Shown: positions 30,204 to 38,494 of the stretch, in pieces
Numbering within the stretch: the stretch's first letter is position 1
How the letters are laid out: every line of letters begins with the position of its first letter
NCBI GenBank assembly: GCA_964577215.1
Contig: CAZNYK010000022.1
Span: 1 to 40,136, forward strand
Source of the DNA: UBA2329 sp964577215
Lineage (GTDB): Bacteria; Bacteroidota; Bacteroidia; Chitinophagales; Saprospiraceae
DNA length: 40,136 nucleotides
Direction: 5' to 3'
Translations under genes and position numbers: made by a program
Notes under the pieces: model-generated
What the model saw: only the letters and a program-made list of their open reading frames with translations
The model's database searches: none
Told to the model about the DNA's origin: nothing

Positions 30204-31007
30204 ATGTCTTTCCGTCCCGTTTCAGCGTATGTAGATCAATTCTTTTTCACCATGCAGGCTTTTCCGCGCTCCTGGCGTTTCCTCCGGGACAACCGCCTTT
30301 GGGAAGGACTGCTGCGCTACGGCTGGGTGTCAAAGATATTAGTGGCTGTAGCATTTATTATCAGCCTGCGTTTTATGGGCATTTTCCTGGACTGGTGGCG
30401 CAGCTTTTCCCAAGGGTCAACCAATGTAGTGTACAGCTTTGCCGACTTGTCGGGGAAAATGTGGAAAGACGGACTGGGATTTCTCTTCACCGGAGGGATG
30501 AAGTACGTGGTGTTGTTTTTGTTCATGGTCGTTATTTACCATATCAGCAACAGGGCCATGGACGAACTCACCGGCAAGCCCTCGCACGTCGATTTCAACG
30601 ATTTCATCAACTCCCAAAAACGGGCGCTTCAGCTCACCGTCCGGGCGTTTGTACTGGAATCGGTTTTTGTGCTTTTCATCAAGATCGCCTTCGGCATATT
30701 CGGTTTCCTGGGCTTCCTGGCGCCCGTGCTGATCTTTGCTGTCAAGTGCTATTTTGTCGGTTTCGTAATCGTGGACAGCTACCAGGAGCAGTTCGGCATG
30801 TCGGTAAAAGACAGTGGCAAGTTCATGCGCGGGTACCTCGGCGTGGGCTTGGCCATAGGACTGGTGTTCAAGGTGCTGATGTCCATCCCGGTGGCGGGCG
30901 CTGCGATCGCTTCTTTCATCACCGCAGTCACCGCAGTGGTGGTCATGCATGAACTGGCAAGGTTGCATGTAGAGCCGTTTGAGGTGAAAGAAGAAATCAA
31001 TACCTGA
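30204..31007 (+). CDS. EI24-like integral membrane protein
   Basis: 267-residue membrane protein with about six helices. A short cytoplasmic N-terminus (FPRSWRFLRDNRLWEGLLRYGW) leads into alternating helices. The C-terminal block (GKFMRGYLGVGLAIGLVFKVLMSIPVAGAAIASFITAVTAVV) resembles the EI24/CysZ fold, where such proteins affect sulfate uptake or membrane traffic. I chose the ATG at 30204 because the 26 codons before it are not membrane-like. The last 11 bases overlap the 3' end of the convergent VCBS gene. Confidence 0.7.
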   Translation: MSFRPVSAYVDQFFFTMQAFPRSWRFLRDNRLWEGLLRYGWVSKILVAVAFIISLRFMGIFLDWWRSFSQGSTNVVYSFADLSGKMWKDGLGFLFTGGMKYVVLFLFMVVIYHISNRAMDELTGKPSHVDFNDFINSQKRALQLTVRAFVLESVFVLFIKIAFGIFGFLGFLAPVLIFAVKCYFVGFVIVDSYQEQFGMSVKDSGKFMRGYLGVGLAIGLVFKVLMSIPVAGAAIASFITAVTAVVVMHELARLHVEPFEVKEEINT

Positions 31008-34000
31008 ATACCTGCATCCCGGAATTATTTTTCGCCACTAATACCCATTTTTCCTTCCCCCGAACCAACAATGCCAGGTCGCGTACCTCTCCATCGGTTC
31101 GAAAGCCCGAAAGCAGGGAGCGCAGCGGACTGAAGCTGCCCTTGCCGTCTCCGCGCAGAAGCAGTCCGTAATCGGCATCGTAGCGCCCCACTTCGGGTTT
31201 GACCCTGTAGAGATTGCCGGCCATGAGAATGTCCGGATATCCGTCCCCGTCGAAATCGTCAACAGCCAGGCCGTAAGCGGGCGCAAACTGAGCCTCCATG
31301 GGAAGCGCCTGTACCGTGAAGGTGCCGTCGCCGTTATTCATCATCACGGAAGAAGCCAGCCAGGCGGCTTCCACCCTGACGGCGCGCTCCATTTGTTGCG
31401 GGGTGAATATTTCGTCAATGGTTTGGCCCTTGAAGTTCTCGTACTTCAGGTATTGTTTTTTGAGAGAGGGGATTTGCGCCACCAGATCGTGGCGGAGCAC
31501 CATGGGGTACGATTTGTCGCCGTTGTAGGTGCAGAAGATTTGCTCCACTGTGCCGTTCTGGTCAAAGTCGTTGATGTACATACTTACCGGCCGGCCTTCG
31601 GGTGCGCGGAACCGGGAGTTGAGCCCGTGGTTGCCGATCGCGTAATCGGGCCGTCCGTCCCCGTTGAAATCGCCGGATTGAATTCGATTCCACCATCCGC
31701 TATACGGGGCGAGGCCCGCTGCGCCGGTTTGATCTTCCAGCTTCCCGCGGTTGTTTTTGAACACCCGCACCGGCATCCAATCGCCGGCTATGATGAGATC
31801 GGGAGCGCTGTCGCCGTCATAATCAGACCACAACGCATCGCGCACCATGCCGATATCTTTGAGTGCGGGCGCATAGTCCGAAGTGACATCGAGGAAGCGG
31901 CCGGCGCCGTTGTTGAGCAGCAGGTAGCTGCTGGCGGGCACGCCGTAGAGAAAGGGGCGAAGGCGTATGCCCACAAAGAGGTCTAAATGCCCGTCGCCGT
32001 TTACATCGGCGGCCCGCACACAAGCTGTGGGTTCAAACTTGCCGAAAGGCAGGGATTGCGGGGGCGCCTTGCTGAATCGCCCGCGTCCGTCATTGAGGTA
32101 AAGGCGGTCGGCCAACGCGACGGAGGAGGCAGGAAACTCGCTGCCTCCGCTGGCTACGTACAGGTCGAGGTCGCCATCCCCATCGGCGTCGAAAAACAGC
32201 GCATCTGTATCTTCAGAGACTTTGTCTTCTTCAAAAACGGCTTGAGGTTGTCGCTGGAACCCGCCGGAGGCCGTTTGCACAAAAAGCGCGCCGGCCTGGT
32301 CTTTGGCTCCTCCAATGTAGAAATCCATGCGTCCGTCGCCGTTCACGTCGCCGGTAGCGATGCGGGGCCCTTCGGTGGAGAGCATGTGATAGATGAGCCG
32401 GTCGCGGTCAAAATCCACGAATTCGTTTTCCACATGTACAAAGCCGGTTATTCCTCCGTTGCGTATTTCGGTAAAGAGCGGCGCGGCTACCGGCACAGCA
32501 GGAGGAAGGCTTCCCTGGGGCATGGCCTCCCCGATGGAGAGCGACAACTCCCGGTTGGTCTCTACCCCGGTCAGGAGGGTTATGCGGCCATCGTACCATT
32601 CTATGATGAGGGTATCCACAACGGGTACGGGGCCGAGGCCGAAGCATGGACGGTGATCAATGGTGGACTGAAAACCGCGCATGGGCATCTGTTCCAGGCG
32701 CCATTGCTGCCCCTGGTGCCGGATACTGATGCGGGAACCGAGCGCATGGGTGTTTTTCCCTTCGCCTTGCAGGACAATGCGGAGATACCGGTTTTCGGGA
32801 TGCAAATGCCCGGTTTCATTCCGGTAGATAAAAACGGGCATATTGACGTTGTTGACCACGAGGTCGAGATCGCCGTCGTTGTCCAGGTCGGCATAAGCTG
32901 AGCCGTTGGAGAAGCTCGGCGTAGCCAGCCCCCATTCCAGGGCTTTGTTTGTAAAATCCAGCCCCCCCTGGTTGTGAAAAGCATAGTTGGGAATGGCTTC
33001 GGAGGGAATTACATCAATCAGTTTTTTGTAGTCCACGCCCTCTTCGGTGATAAAGGAGCGCTTCATTTCATCATCGGCAATGAAGTTGAGGAAGTCCTGA
33101 TCGGTGAGGTCCTGGAATATGCCGTTGGCGACGAAAATGTCTTTACGGCCGTCGTTGTCCATGTCAAACATGAGCGCGCCCCAGCTCCAGTCGGTGGCTT
33201 CAACGCCGGCCAATCGGCCGATTTCGCTGAAGGTGCCGTCGCCGTTATTGAGTTGGAGCATGTTGCGGGTAAACTGGTGGTAGTACCCGTTTTTGACGCC
33301 GTATTGGTAGCGGTCCCAGTTTTCAAAGGTAGTTTTGGTTTTGATGCGGTCTTCGGGTTCGGGGAGCATTTCGGTGACGAAGATATCGGGGAGGCCATCG
33401 TTGTTGATGTCGGCCATATCGGCGCCCATGGAAGCGCCGGAAATGGAGCGCATTTGCTGTTCGAGCACTTCGCTGAAGGTACCGTTGCGATTGTTTATGT
33501 AGAGGTAATCGCGTTCGAAGAAGTCGTTGGAGATGTACATATCGAGCCACCCGTCGCCGTTCACATCGCCAACGGTGACGCCGAGGCCGAAACCTATGAC
33601 GCTTCCGTAGATGCCGGCTTGTTCGCTTACGTCAGTAAACCGGCCTCCGTCGTTGCGGTAGAGTTTATCGCCGCCTTCGGGATCGCGGACGGGGCGTTCG
33701 TTTTTGCGCAGGTTGAAGGAGCCTATGGCCTGGTAGGAGTTGTTGAGCATATAGCAGTCGAGATCGCCGTCCTTGTCATAGTCAAAAAAAACCGCGTGGG
33801 TAGAGTAGCCTTTGTCGGCAAGGCCGTAGGCTTCGGCGCGTTCGGTAAAGGTAAGGTCGCCGTTGTTGATGAAAAGTTCGTTTTGTTTATTGTCGCCGTT
33901 CACATTGCCGGAGTTGCAAACGTAGATGTCGAGCAGGCCGTCGCCGTTGATGTCGGCCATGCTCACGCCGGTGCTCCAGGCGCGTGTTCCGGCCACGCCT

Positions 34001-34323
34001 GCCTTGTCGGTGATGTCTTCAAACTGGAAATTGCCTTTGTTGAGGTAGAGCCGGTTAGGCCCCATGTTGGAGCTAAGGTATATGTCGAGCAGGCCGTCGT
34101 TGTTGATGTCGCCAATGGCTACGCCGCCGCCGTTGTAGAAGTTTCGGTAGGTGTAAATGTTGAAATCTTTGTCGTACTTCAGCCGGTTTTCAAATGATAC
34201 GCCGGTGTATGAAGCGGGCATGAGCGTAAAGAGGGTGTCGCCGGGAGGGATATCTGCGGGCTTATGCCTGCAGGCTGAAATGAGCAAAAAGGTACTCCAT
34301 AATCCAATAGCCGCTCTTTTCAT
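30997..34323 (-). CDS. ASPIC/UnbV FG-GAP (VCBS) repeat lipoprotein, paralogue 1
   Basis: 1108-residue lipoprotein with lipobox LLISAC (Cys18), predicted on the outer membrane. A first beta-propeller set of FG-GAP/VCBS repeats (about 65-510) carries many calcium-binding DxNxDGxxD loops such as DINNDGLLD and DINGDGLLD. An ASPIC/UnbV segment follows (about 525-600), then a second propeller set (about 620-1060). Families like this sit with SusC/SusD pairs or on the surface as calcium-dependent binding proteins, but no Sus gene is present here. It is the last gene of a three-gene operon, and most similar to the gene ending at 34981. Confidence 0.9.
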   Translation of the reverse strand: MKRAAIGLWSTFLLISACRHKPADIPPGDTLFTLMPASYTGVSFENRLKYDKDFNIYTYRNFYNGGGVAIGDINNDGLLDIYLSSNMGPNRLYLNKGNFQFEDITDKAGVAGTRAWSTGVSMADINGDGLLDIYVCNSGNVNGDNKQNELFINNGDLTFTERAEAYGLADKGYSTHAVFFDYDKDGDLDCYMLNNSYQAIGSFNLRKNERPVRDPEGGDKLYRNDGGRFTDVSEQAGIYGSVIGFGLGVTVGDVNGDGWLDMYISNDFFERDYLYINNRNGTFSEVLEQQMRSISGASMGADMADINNDGLPDIFVTEMLPEPEDRIKTKTTFENWDRYQYGVKNGYYHQFTRNMLQLNNGDGTFSEIGRLAGVEATDWSWGALMFDMDNDGRKDIFVANGIFQDLTDQDFLNFIADDEMKRSFITEEGVDYKKLIDVIPSEAIPNYAFHNQGGLDFTNKALEWGLATPSFSNGSAYADLDNDGDLDLVVNNVNMPVFIYRNETGHLHPENRYLRIVLQGEGKNTHALGSRISIRHQGQQWRLEQMPMRGFQSTIDHRPCFGLGPVPVVDTLIIEWYDGRITLLTGVETNRELSLSIGEAMPQGSLPPAVPVAAPLFTEIRNGGITGFVHVENEFVDFDRDRLIYHMLSTEGPRIATGDVNGDGRMDFYIGGAKDQAGALFVQTASGGFQRQPQAVFEEDKVSEDTDALFFDADGDGDLDLYVASGGSEFPASSVALADRLYLNDGRGRFSKAPPQSLPFGKFEPTACVRAADVNGDGHLDLFVGIRLRPFLYGVPASSYLLLNNGAGRFLDVTSDYAPALKDIGMVRDALWSDYDGDSAPDLIIAGDWMPVRVFKNNRGKLEDQTGAAGLAPYSGWWNRIQSGDFNGDGRPDYAIGNHGLNSRFRAPEGRPVSMYINDFDQNGTVEQIFCTYNGDKSYPMVLRHDLVAQIPSLKKQYLKYENFKGQTIDEIFTPQQMERAVRVEAAWLASSVMMNNGDGTFTVQALPMEAQFAPAYGLAVDDFDGDGYPDILMAGNLYRVKPEVGRYDADYGLLLRGDGKGSFSPLRSLLSGFRTDGEVRDLALLVRGKEKWVLVAKNNSGMQVFRY
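34008..34047. repeat. 40-bp perfect direct repeat shared by the two VCBS genes (copy 1)
   Basis: Identical base for base to 37983-38022, same orientation, 3975 bp apart. Both lie at the same codon phase, encoding the LYLNKGNFQFEDIT region of each lipoprotein. Confidence 0.9.
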
Positions 34324-34371
34324 CAGGTATGAAATTTTTCATTGAGAGGCGAAGTTAGGGAAATATCTGTG

Positions 34372-34965
34372 TCAGTCTTTCATTCCCTTGCTCTTCTTCT
34401 GCACCTTCGGCGAGGTCAGGTCCGTAAAGATCGCCTTCACCTTCATGTCGTCTTCCTTAAATACGGCGATGCGGCGGTTGCCGTCCACCTTGGCGTACAC
34501 GGGCGATTTGTATTCCACGTCTTCCGGTTCGATCCTCAGAAAGCCGCCGCCGTACCACTGCTCCAGCATGTCCACCACTACGGGCAGCAGGCTGTCCGAC
34601 CATTGGGCCCTGTTCCAGGGCGCCCATGCATCGTATTGAAAAGAGACCGGCAACTTGTAGATGCGGTTGTCGTCGTCAAAGCTGGGGTAGAAATTCATCC
34701 GCCCCGGGTATGGCCAGTCGTTCAGCTTGTACTCCACGGTGGCGCCGCCCGGCCCCTCCTTTATTATACCATCCGCATTGAGTTGTCGGCAATGGTCAAA
34801 GAAAGCCTGGCGCTCCATGCCGAAAGCCAATCCCAAAAACAAACTGTCGTAGCGCACGCCGCGAGCCATTTCGCGCTTTTCCATCAGCAGATAGGCGCTG
34901 CCGTCGGAGCAGGCTGCCAGAGTAAAAAGGAACGACACGATGGCGCTTCCCAGTATTGGTTTCAT
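34372..34965 (-). CDS. Small lipoprotein between the two VCBS genes
   Basis: 197-residue lipoprotein with lipobox LFTLAAC (Cys19). The mature part starts with LFLGLAFGMERQAFFDHCRQLNADG, a helix-rich segment, followed by beta strands and a basic tail (SPKVQKKSKGMKD). No family recognised. It sits 15 bp downstream of one VCBS gene and 48 bp upstream of the other, all on the minus strand, so it is probably cotranscribed and may work with them at the outer membrane. Confidence 0.8.
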   Translation of the reverse strand: MKPILGSAIVSFLFTLAACSDGSAYLLMEKREMARGVRYDSLFLGLAFGMERQAFFDHCRQLNADGIIKEGPGGATVEYKLNDWPYPGRMNFYPSFDDDNRIYKLPVSFQYDAWAPWNRAQWSDSLLPVVVDMLEQWYGGGFLRIEPEDVEYKSPVYAKVDGNRRIAVFKEDDMKVKAIFTDLTSPKVQKKSKGMKD

Positions 34966-34980
34966 AGTTATTCCAAATTT

Positions 34981-37900
34981 TCAATACCCTAACACTTCCA
35001 GCGCCATATCGTTCCTGGCTACCAGTACTAAATTTCGCCCGCCGGCCCGGATGCGCGCCATGTCCCGCACTTCTCCGGGAATGCGTATGCCGGATTCAGA
35101 GAAGGGCAAGGGGCGGAATCCGCCTTTTCCATCGCCGCGCATCAGCAATCCGTAACTCGCCGCGTAGATGCCCACTTCAGGCTTGGCATGGTAGAAATTG
35201 CCGCCGAGGAGGATGTCGGGGTGGTTGTCGCCGTCAAAATCGTGTGCTAAGAGCGCAAACACCGGTGCAAACTGAGCTTCCACGGGCAGTGGGACAGGCT
35301 CGAACTTTCCCGCCCCCTTGTTGAGGAACAGCATGGAGCGGGTTTCCAACACCTCCGCTTTCACGGCGCGCTCTAATTGCCCGGGCGTAAAAACATCCTC
35401 TATGGTCTGTTCGCGGTAGTTTTCAAATTTGAGGTATTTTTTCTTGAGGGATGGGATTTGCCGCACCAGGTCGTGGCGCAACACAAGCGGATATGCCTGA
35501 TCGCCGTTGAAAGCGGTAATGATCTGCTCTACGGCGCCGTTTTGGTCAAAATCGTTGACGTACATGGTCACGGGCCGCTCTGCCGAGGCCTTGAAACGGG
35601 TATTCAGGCCCATATTCCCGGCGATGATGTCGGGCAGGCCGTCGTTGTTCACATCAGCGGTGATGACGCAATGCCAGAAACCGTTGGTTTTACCCATGCC
35701 GGCCTCGGCAGTGGTTTCTTTCAATCGGCCTTTTTCGTTGAGAAAAATGCGCAGCGGCATCCATTCTCCGGCTGCGATGAGATCGGGGTCGCCGTCGCCG
35801 TCTATGTCTTCCCAGCGAGCGTCGGTGATAAGGCCGCAACTCAGCAGGCCGGGGGCGCGTTCGCGGGTCGCATCCCGGAAATTGCCCTTGCCGTCGTTTT
35901 CGAGCAGGTAGCCGCTCGCGGGCACTCCGTACACGAAGGGCTTGAGCCGTACCCCGACGAAGAGGTCGAGGTCGCCGTCGCCGTCGAAGTCGGCAGCGCG
36001 CACACAGGAACTGCTCTCGAAATTGAACGAGGGCAATACCTGGTTGGATTTGCTGAAATTGCCGCGCCCGTCGTTCATGTACAGGCGGTCGGCAAGGGCG
36101 GTAGAACTGGATGGGAACTCATTGCCTCCGCTTGCAACGTACAGATCGAGGTCGCCATCGCCGTCAGCGTCGAAAAAGACGCTGCCGATGTCTTCAGAAA
36201 CGGCATCTTGCTGAAACGGCGCCTGGTTGCCGGGGCGAAACTTTCCATCCCGTCCTTGAAGCAGCAATACGCCCGGCTGGTCTTTGGCCCCGCCGATGAA
36301 AACATCGTCCAAGCCGTCCCCGTTCACATCTCCCACGCTCATTTCCGGCCCCTCGCGGGAGAGTTTGTGATAGATGAGTTGATCGCGATCGAAATCCACA
36401 AAATCATTTTCGCGGTGCGTGAATTCCGGCCCGGCCCGGCCGCTGAGGTTTACAAACACAGGTGCAGGGGCGGGGGAGGAACCGGGCGAACCGGGTCCGG
36501 CGTCTTTTTGATCCAAAAGGAGAAATTGGTTCGCCGGCACGTTTGTCAGCACGGTGTATCGCCCGTCGGGCCAGCGCAGGATCAGGCTATCTACCTTTTC
36601 CCAACTGCCCAGCCCGAAATGCAGGCGGGGGTCCACGCAGGACTGAAAGCCTCGCATGGGATGCAGTTCCCGGAACTGGGTTTCACCGGCATGGCGAATG
36701 GTGACCTGCGCGCCAATGGCGCCGGTATTAGGCGCGGCGCCTTTTAGCGAAAGCGTGAGAAAACGGCGGCCGGTATGGAATTTTTCTGCATTGTTGCGAT
36801 AGACGAAGGGCGCCATGTTGACATTGTTGACCACGAGATCGAGGTCGCCGTCGTTGTCCAGGTCGGCATAGCCGGAGCCGTGGGAAAAGCTCGGCGCAGC
36901 CAAGCCCCAATCAACTGCCCGGTTGACAAAGGACAGAGCGCCGAGGTTGTGAAAAGCATAGTTGGGAACGGCCTCTGAAGGCATGGCGTCAATGAGCGCT
37001 TTGATACCTTTGCCCTGTTGATTGAGCAACTGGCGCACGTTGTCGGGATCGGAATAGAAGTTGATATAGTCCTGGTCGGTGAGGTCTTTGTAGATGCCGT
37101 TGGCCACAAAAATGTCCTTGAGTCCGTCGTTGTCCATGTCGAATATGAGCGCGCCCCAGCTCCAGTCGGTAGCGTGTACGCCGGCCAGGCGGCCGATATC
37201 GCTGAAATACCCTTCGCCCTGGTTGAGGTGCAGCATATTGCGGGTGAACTGCCGGTGATAGCCCTGCCGGATGTTGAGCTGGTATTTGTCCCAGTTTTCA
37301 AACTGGGTTTTGGTTTTCATGCGGGCATCGGTTTCGGGGAGCATCTCGGTGACGAAGATGTCGGGCATGCCGTCGTTGTTGATGTCGGCCATATCGGCGC
37401 CCATAGAGCCGAGGCTGATCTCCTGCATGCGGGCTTCGAGCGTCTCGCTGAAGGTACCGTCGCGGTTGTTGATATACAGGTAGTCCCGTTCAAAAAAATC
37501 GTTGGACACGAAAATATCGGGCCATCCATCCAGATTTACATCGCCGATGGTGACGCCGAGGCCGAAGCCGATGGCGCTGCCGTAGATGCCGGCCTCTTCG
37601 CTCACGTCGGTGAAGCGGCCGCCGTCGTTGCGGTAGAGCTTATTGCCGCCCAGGGAGTCGCGGATGAGGCGCTGGTCTTTGACGAGGTCGTAGCCGCCGA
37701 CAGACCGGATGGAATTGTTGAGCAGGTAGCAGTCAAGGTCGCCGTCGCCGTCATAGTCAAAAAACACGGCATGGGAAGACAGGCCCTTGTCGTCCAAGCC
37801 GTATTCTTTTGCGCGTTCCGTGAAGCTTAGGTCGCCGTTGTTGATGAAGAGTTCGTTGCGGCGTTTGGGGCTGTTGGGGTCTCCGGACTTGCAGATGTAA

Positions 37901-38370
37901 ATGTCGAGCAGGCCGTCGCCGTTGATGTCCACCATACTCACGCCGGTTGTCCATGCGCCTTCGCTGTTGAGTCCGGCTTTGCCGGTGATGTCTTCAAACT
38001 GGAAATTGCCTTTGTTGAGGTACAGGCGATTGGATACCATGTTGCCGCAGAAGAACAGGTCGGGCAGGCCGTCGTTGTTGATATCCCCGATGCCTATGCC
38101 GCCGCCGTTGTAGAAATTCCGGAAGGTGTAGGTATTGAATTCTTCCGTGTGTTCCAGCTTGTTGAAGAACCGGATGCCGGTGTACGCAGCGGGCATTTCG
38201 CTGAACAGGGTACCGGCTTCCGGCGCCGTACTCTTGGGCCTACAGCCCGGCAGCAGGAGCAAGGCCGAAATGAAGGCCGACAGTGCCAATACAAGCCCTC
38301 GCCGACCATATGATTTTTTTATCCGGCGTTCGTCAGGCGCACCGGCAGTGGTTTCCTCTCGCTTTTTCAT
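34981..38370 (-). CDS. ASPIC/UnbV FG-GAP (VCBS) repeat lipoprotein, paralogue 2
   Basis: 1129-residue homologue of the gene ending at 30997, with the same order: lipobox LLLPGC (Cys42 after an unusually long basic leader), first VCBS propeller set (about 80-540), ASPIC/UnbV segment (about 550-625), second propeller set (about 660-1085). The paralogues are close enough that long runs align without gaps (for example GFGLGVT, DFFERDYLYINN, ATDWSWGALxFDMDNDG). I start at the ATG at 38370, since 30 more open codons upstream are not signal-like. Heads the operon; no clear TAnnTTTG promoter seen. Confidence 0.9.
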   Translation of the reverse strand: MKKREETTAGAPDERRIKKSYGRRGLVLALSAFISALLLLPGCRPKSTAPEAGTLFSEMPAAYTGIRFFNKLEHTEEFNTYTFRNFYNGGGIGIGDINNDGLPDLFFCGNMVSNRLYLNKGNFQFEDITGKAGLNSEGAWTTGVSMVDINGDGLLDIYICKSGDPNSPKRRNELFINNGDLSFTERAKEYGLDDKGLSSHAVFFDYDGDGDLDCYLLNNSIRSVGGYDLVKDQRLIRDSLGGNKLYRNDGGRFTDVSEEAGIYGSAIGFGLGVTIGDVNLDGWPDIFVSNDFFERDYLYINNRDGTFSETLEARMQEISLGSMGADMADINNDGMPDIFVTEMLPETDARMKTKTQFENWDKYQLNIRQGYHRQFTRNMLHLNQGEGYFSDIGRLAGVHATDWSWGALIFDMDNDGLKDIFVANGIYKDLTDQDYINFYSDPDNVRQLLNQQGKGIKALIDAMPSEAVPNYAFHNLGALSFVNRAVDWGLAAPSFSHGSGYADLDNDGDLDLVVNNVNMAPFVYRNNAEKFHTGRRFLTLSLKGAAPNTGAIGAQVTIRHAGETQFRELHPMRGFQSCVDPRLHFGLGSWEKVDSLILRWPDGRYTVLTNVPANQFLLLDQKDAGPGSPGSSPAPAPVFVNLSGRAGPEFTHRENDFVDFDRDQLIYHKLSREGPEMSVGDVNGDGLDDVFIGGAKDQPGVLLLQGRDGKFRPGNQAPFQQDAVSEDIGSVFFDADGDGDLDLYVASGGNEFPSSSTALADRLYMNDGRGNFSKSNQVLPSFNFESSSCVRAADFDGDGDLDLFVGVRLKPFVYGVPASGYLLENDGKGNFRDATRERAPGLLSCGLITDARWEDIDGDGDPDLIAAGEWMPLRIFLNEKGRLKETTAEAGMGKTNGFWHCVITADVNNDGLPDIIAGNMGLNTRFKASAERPVTMYVNDFDQNGAVEQIITAFNGDQAYPLVLRHDLVRQIPSLKKKYLKFENYREQTIEDVFTPGQLERAVKAEVLETRSMLFLNKGAGKFEPVPLPVEAQFAPVFALLAHDFDGDNHPDILLGGNFYHAKPEVGIYAASYGLLMRGDGKGGFRPLPFSESGIRIPGEVRDMARIRAGGRNLVLVARNDMALEVLGY
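37983..38022. repeat. 40-bp perfect direct repeat shared by the two VCBS genes (copy 2)
   Basis: Partner of 34008-34047, same orientation and same reading phase. Flanking bases differ on both sides. Confidence 0.9.
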
Positions 38371-38494
38371 CGGGGTAAAATTACGGATAGCAAATGGAAC
38401 CGGGGGAAAAAAATACCTGCACACACCCGGAATGTGGTACTTCGCGTCATGGTCGTACATATTCAGGCCCGGGTCTTCATTCGACTTCTTGCCC

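Noticed and set aside
35377..36747. 456-codon open plus-strand frame inside a VCBS gene, and similar long frames at 32974-34197, 31987-32901 and 37018-37830
   Set aside because: They are antisense to DxNxDG repeats, giving Val/Ala/Gly-rich low-complexity proteins; repeats on one strand keep the other open.
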